64,000 bases of DNA from UBA1765 sp045615885 (GTDB lineage: Bacteria > Fibrobacterota > Fibrobacteria > Fibrobacterales > Fibrobacteraceae): assembly GCA_045615885.1 (NCBI GenBank), contig JAZLFR010000061.1, positions 62,001-126,000 on the forward strand, read 5' to 3'. Position 1 is the first letter of the stretch. Each line of letters begins with the position of its first letter. A program made the translations under genes and the position numbers. A model generated the notes under the pieces. The model ran no database searches. It was not told the origin of the DNA and worked only from the letters and a program-made list of their open reading frames with translations. This document shows, in pieces, positions 64,000 through 64,000 of the stretch.

Positions 64000-64000
64000 C

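Overview
The window reads as a chromosomal segment of a Fibrobacter species. Several proteins carry the FISUMP domain (Fibrobacter succinogenes major paralogous domain). There are lipoproteins with long Ser/Asp/Glu linkers, a GH45 endoglucanase and a GH10 xylanase, and Gram-negative envelope genes (waaA, an LpxL-like acyltransferase). All calls come from reading the sequence and its translations; no database search was run.

Layout. 1-8.1 kb (minus strand): end of a STAS gene, a tyrosine phosphatase, argA, rpmB, a Ser-linker lipoprotein, then a tight run ABC exporter - ICMT-like methyltransferase - waaA - ispH. 8.1-8.6 kb: tRNA-Glu followed by an unusual duplicated array of GAAA-loop hairpins. 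8.6-26.6 kb: mostly housekeeping and cell-wall degradation genes (acyltransferase, a barnase-like lipoprotein, folD, GH45, a CbbX-type AAA protein, secA, tmk, a pilin-like protein, GH10, an SDR, glmM, a FISUMP lipoprotein). 26.6-43.4 kb: accessory region with gene debris, a three-gene operon of giant lipoproteins, a PL14-like protein, a NYN-CSD-LOTUS nuclease with two tiny acidic ORFs, a cytoplasmic FISUMP protein coupled to a membrane protein, two YhcG-type nucleases, another FISUMP lipoprotein and a GNAT. 43.4-56.4 kb: a type I restriction-modification island, half-hsdS - hsdM - RecQ/ComF fusion - dprA-like - AlbA/HATPase - hsdS - dinD-like - hsdR - YgjP peptidase. 56.5-64 kb (minus strand): glucokinase with two PII-like proteins and a DUF1538 membrane protein, surface proteins, a 53-residue repeat protein and coiled-coil genes.

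Most unusual points: (1) a RecQ-like helicase fused to a ComF-type phosphoribosyltransferase, overlapping a DprA-like gene, inside the hsd operon; (2) that island has the same 30-bp terminator and related heptad-repeat tracts at both ends, and the left terminator lies in a divergent promoter region where it has no gene to terminate; (3) the NYN-CSD-LOTUS protein with small acidic ORFs; (4) perfect palindromes with matched compensating changes inside the coding repeat of one YhcG gene, and another palindrome near the equivalent site of its paralogue; (5) the A-B-A'-B' hairpin array behind tRNA-Glu; (6) a lipid-anchored barnase homologue with no barstar in the window.
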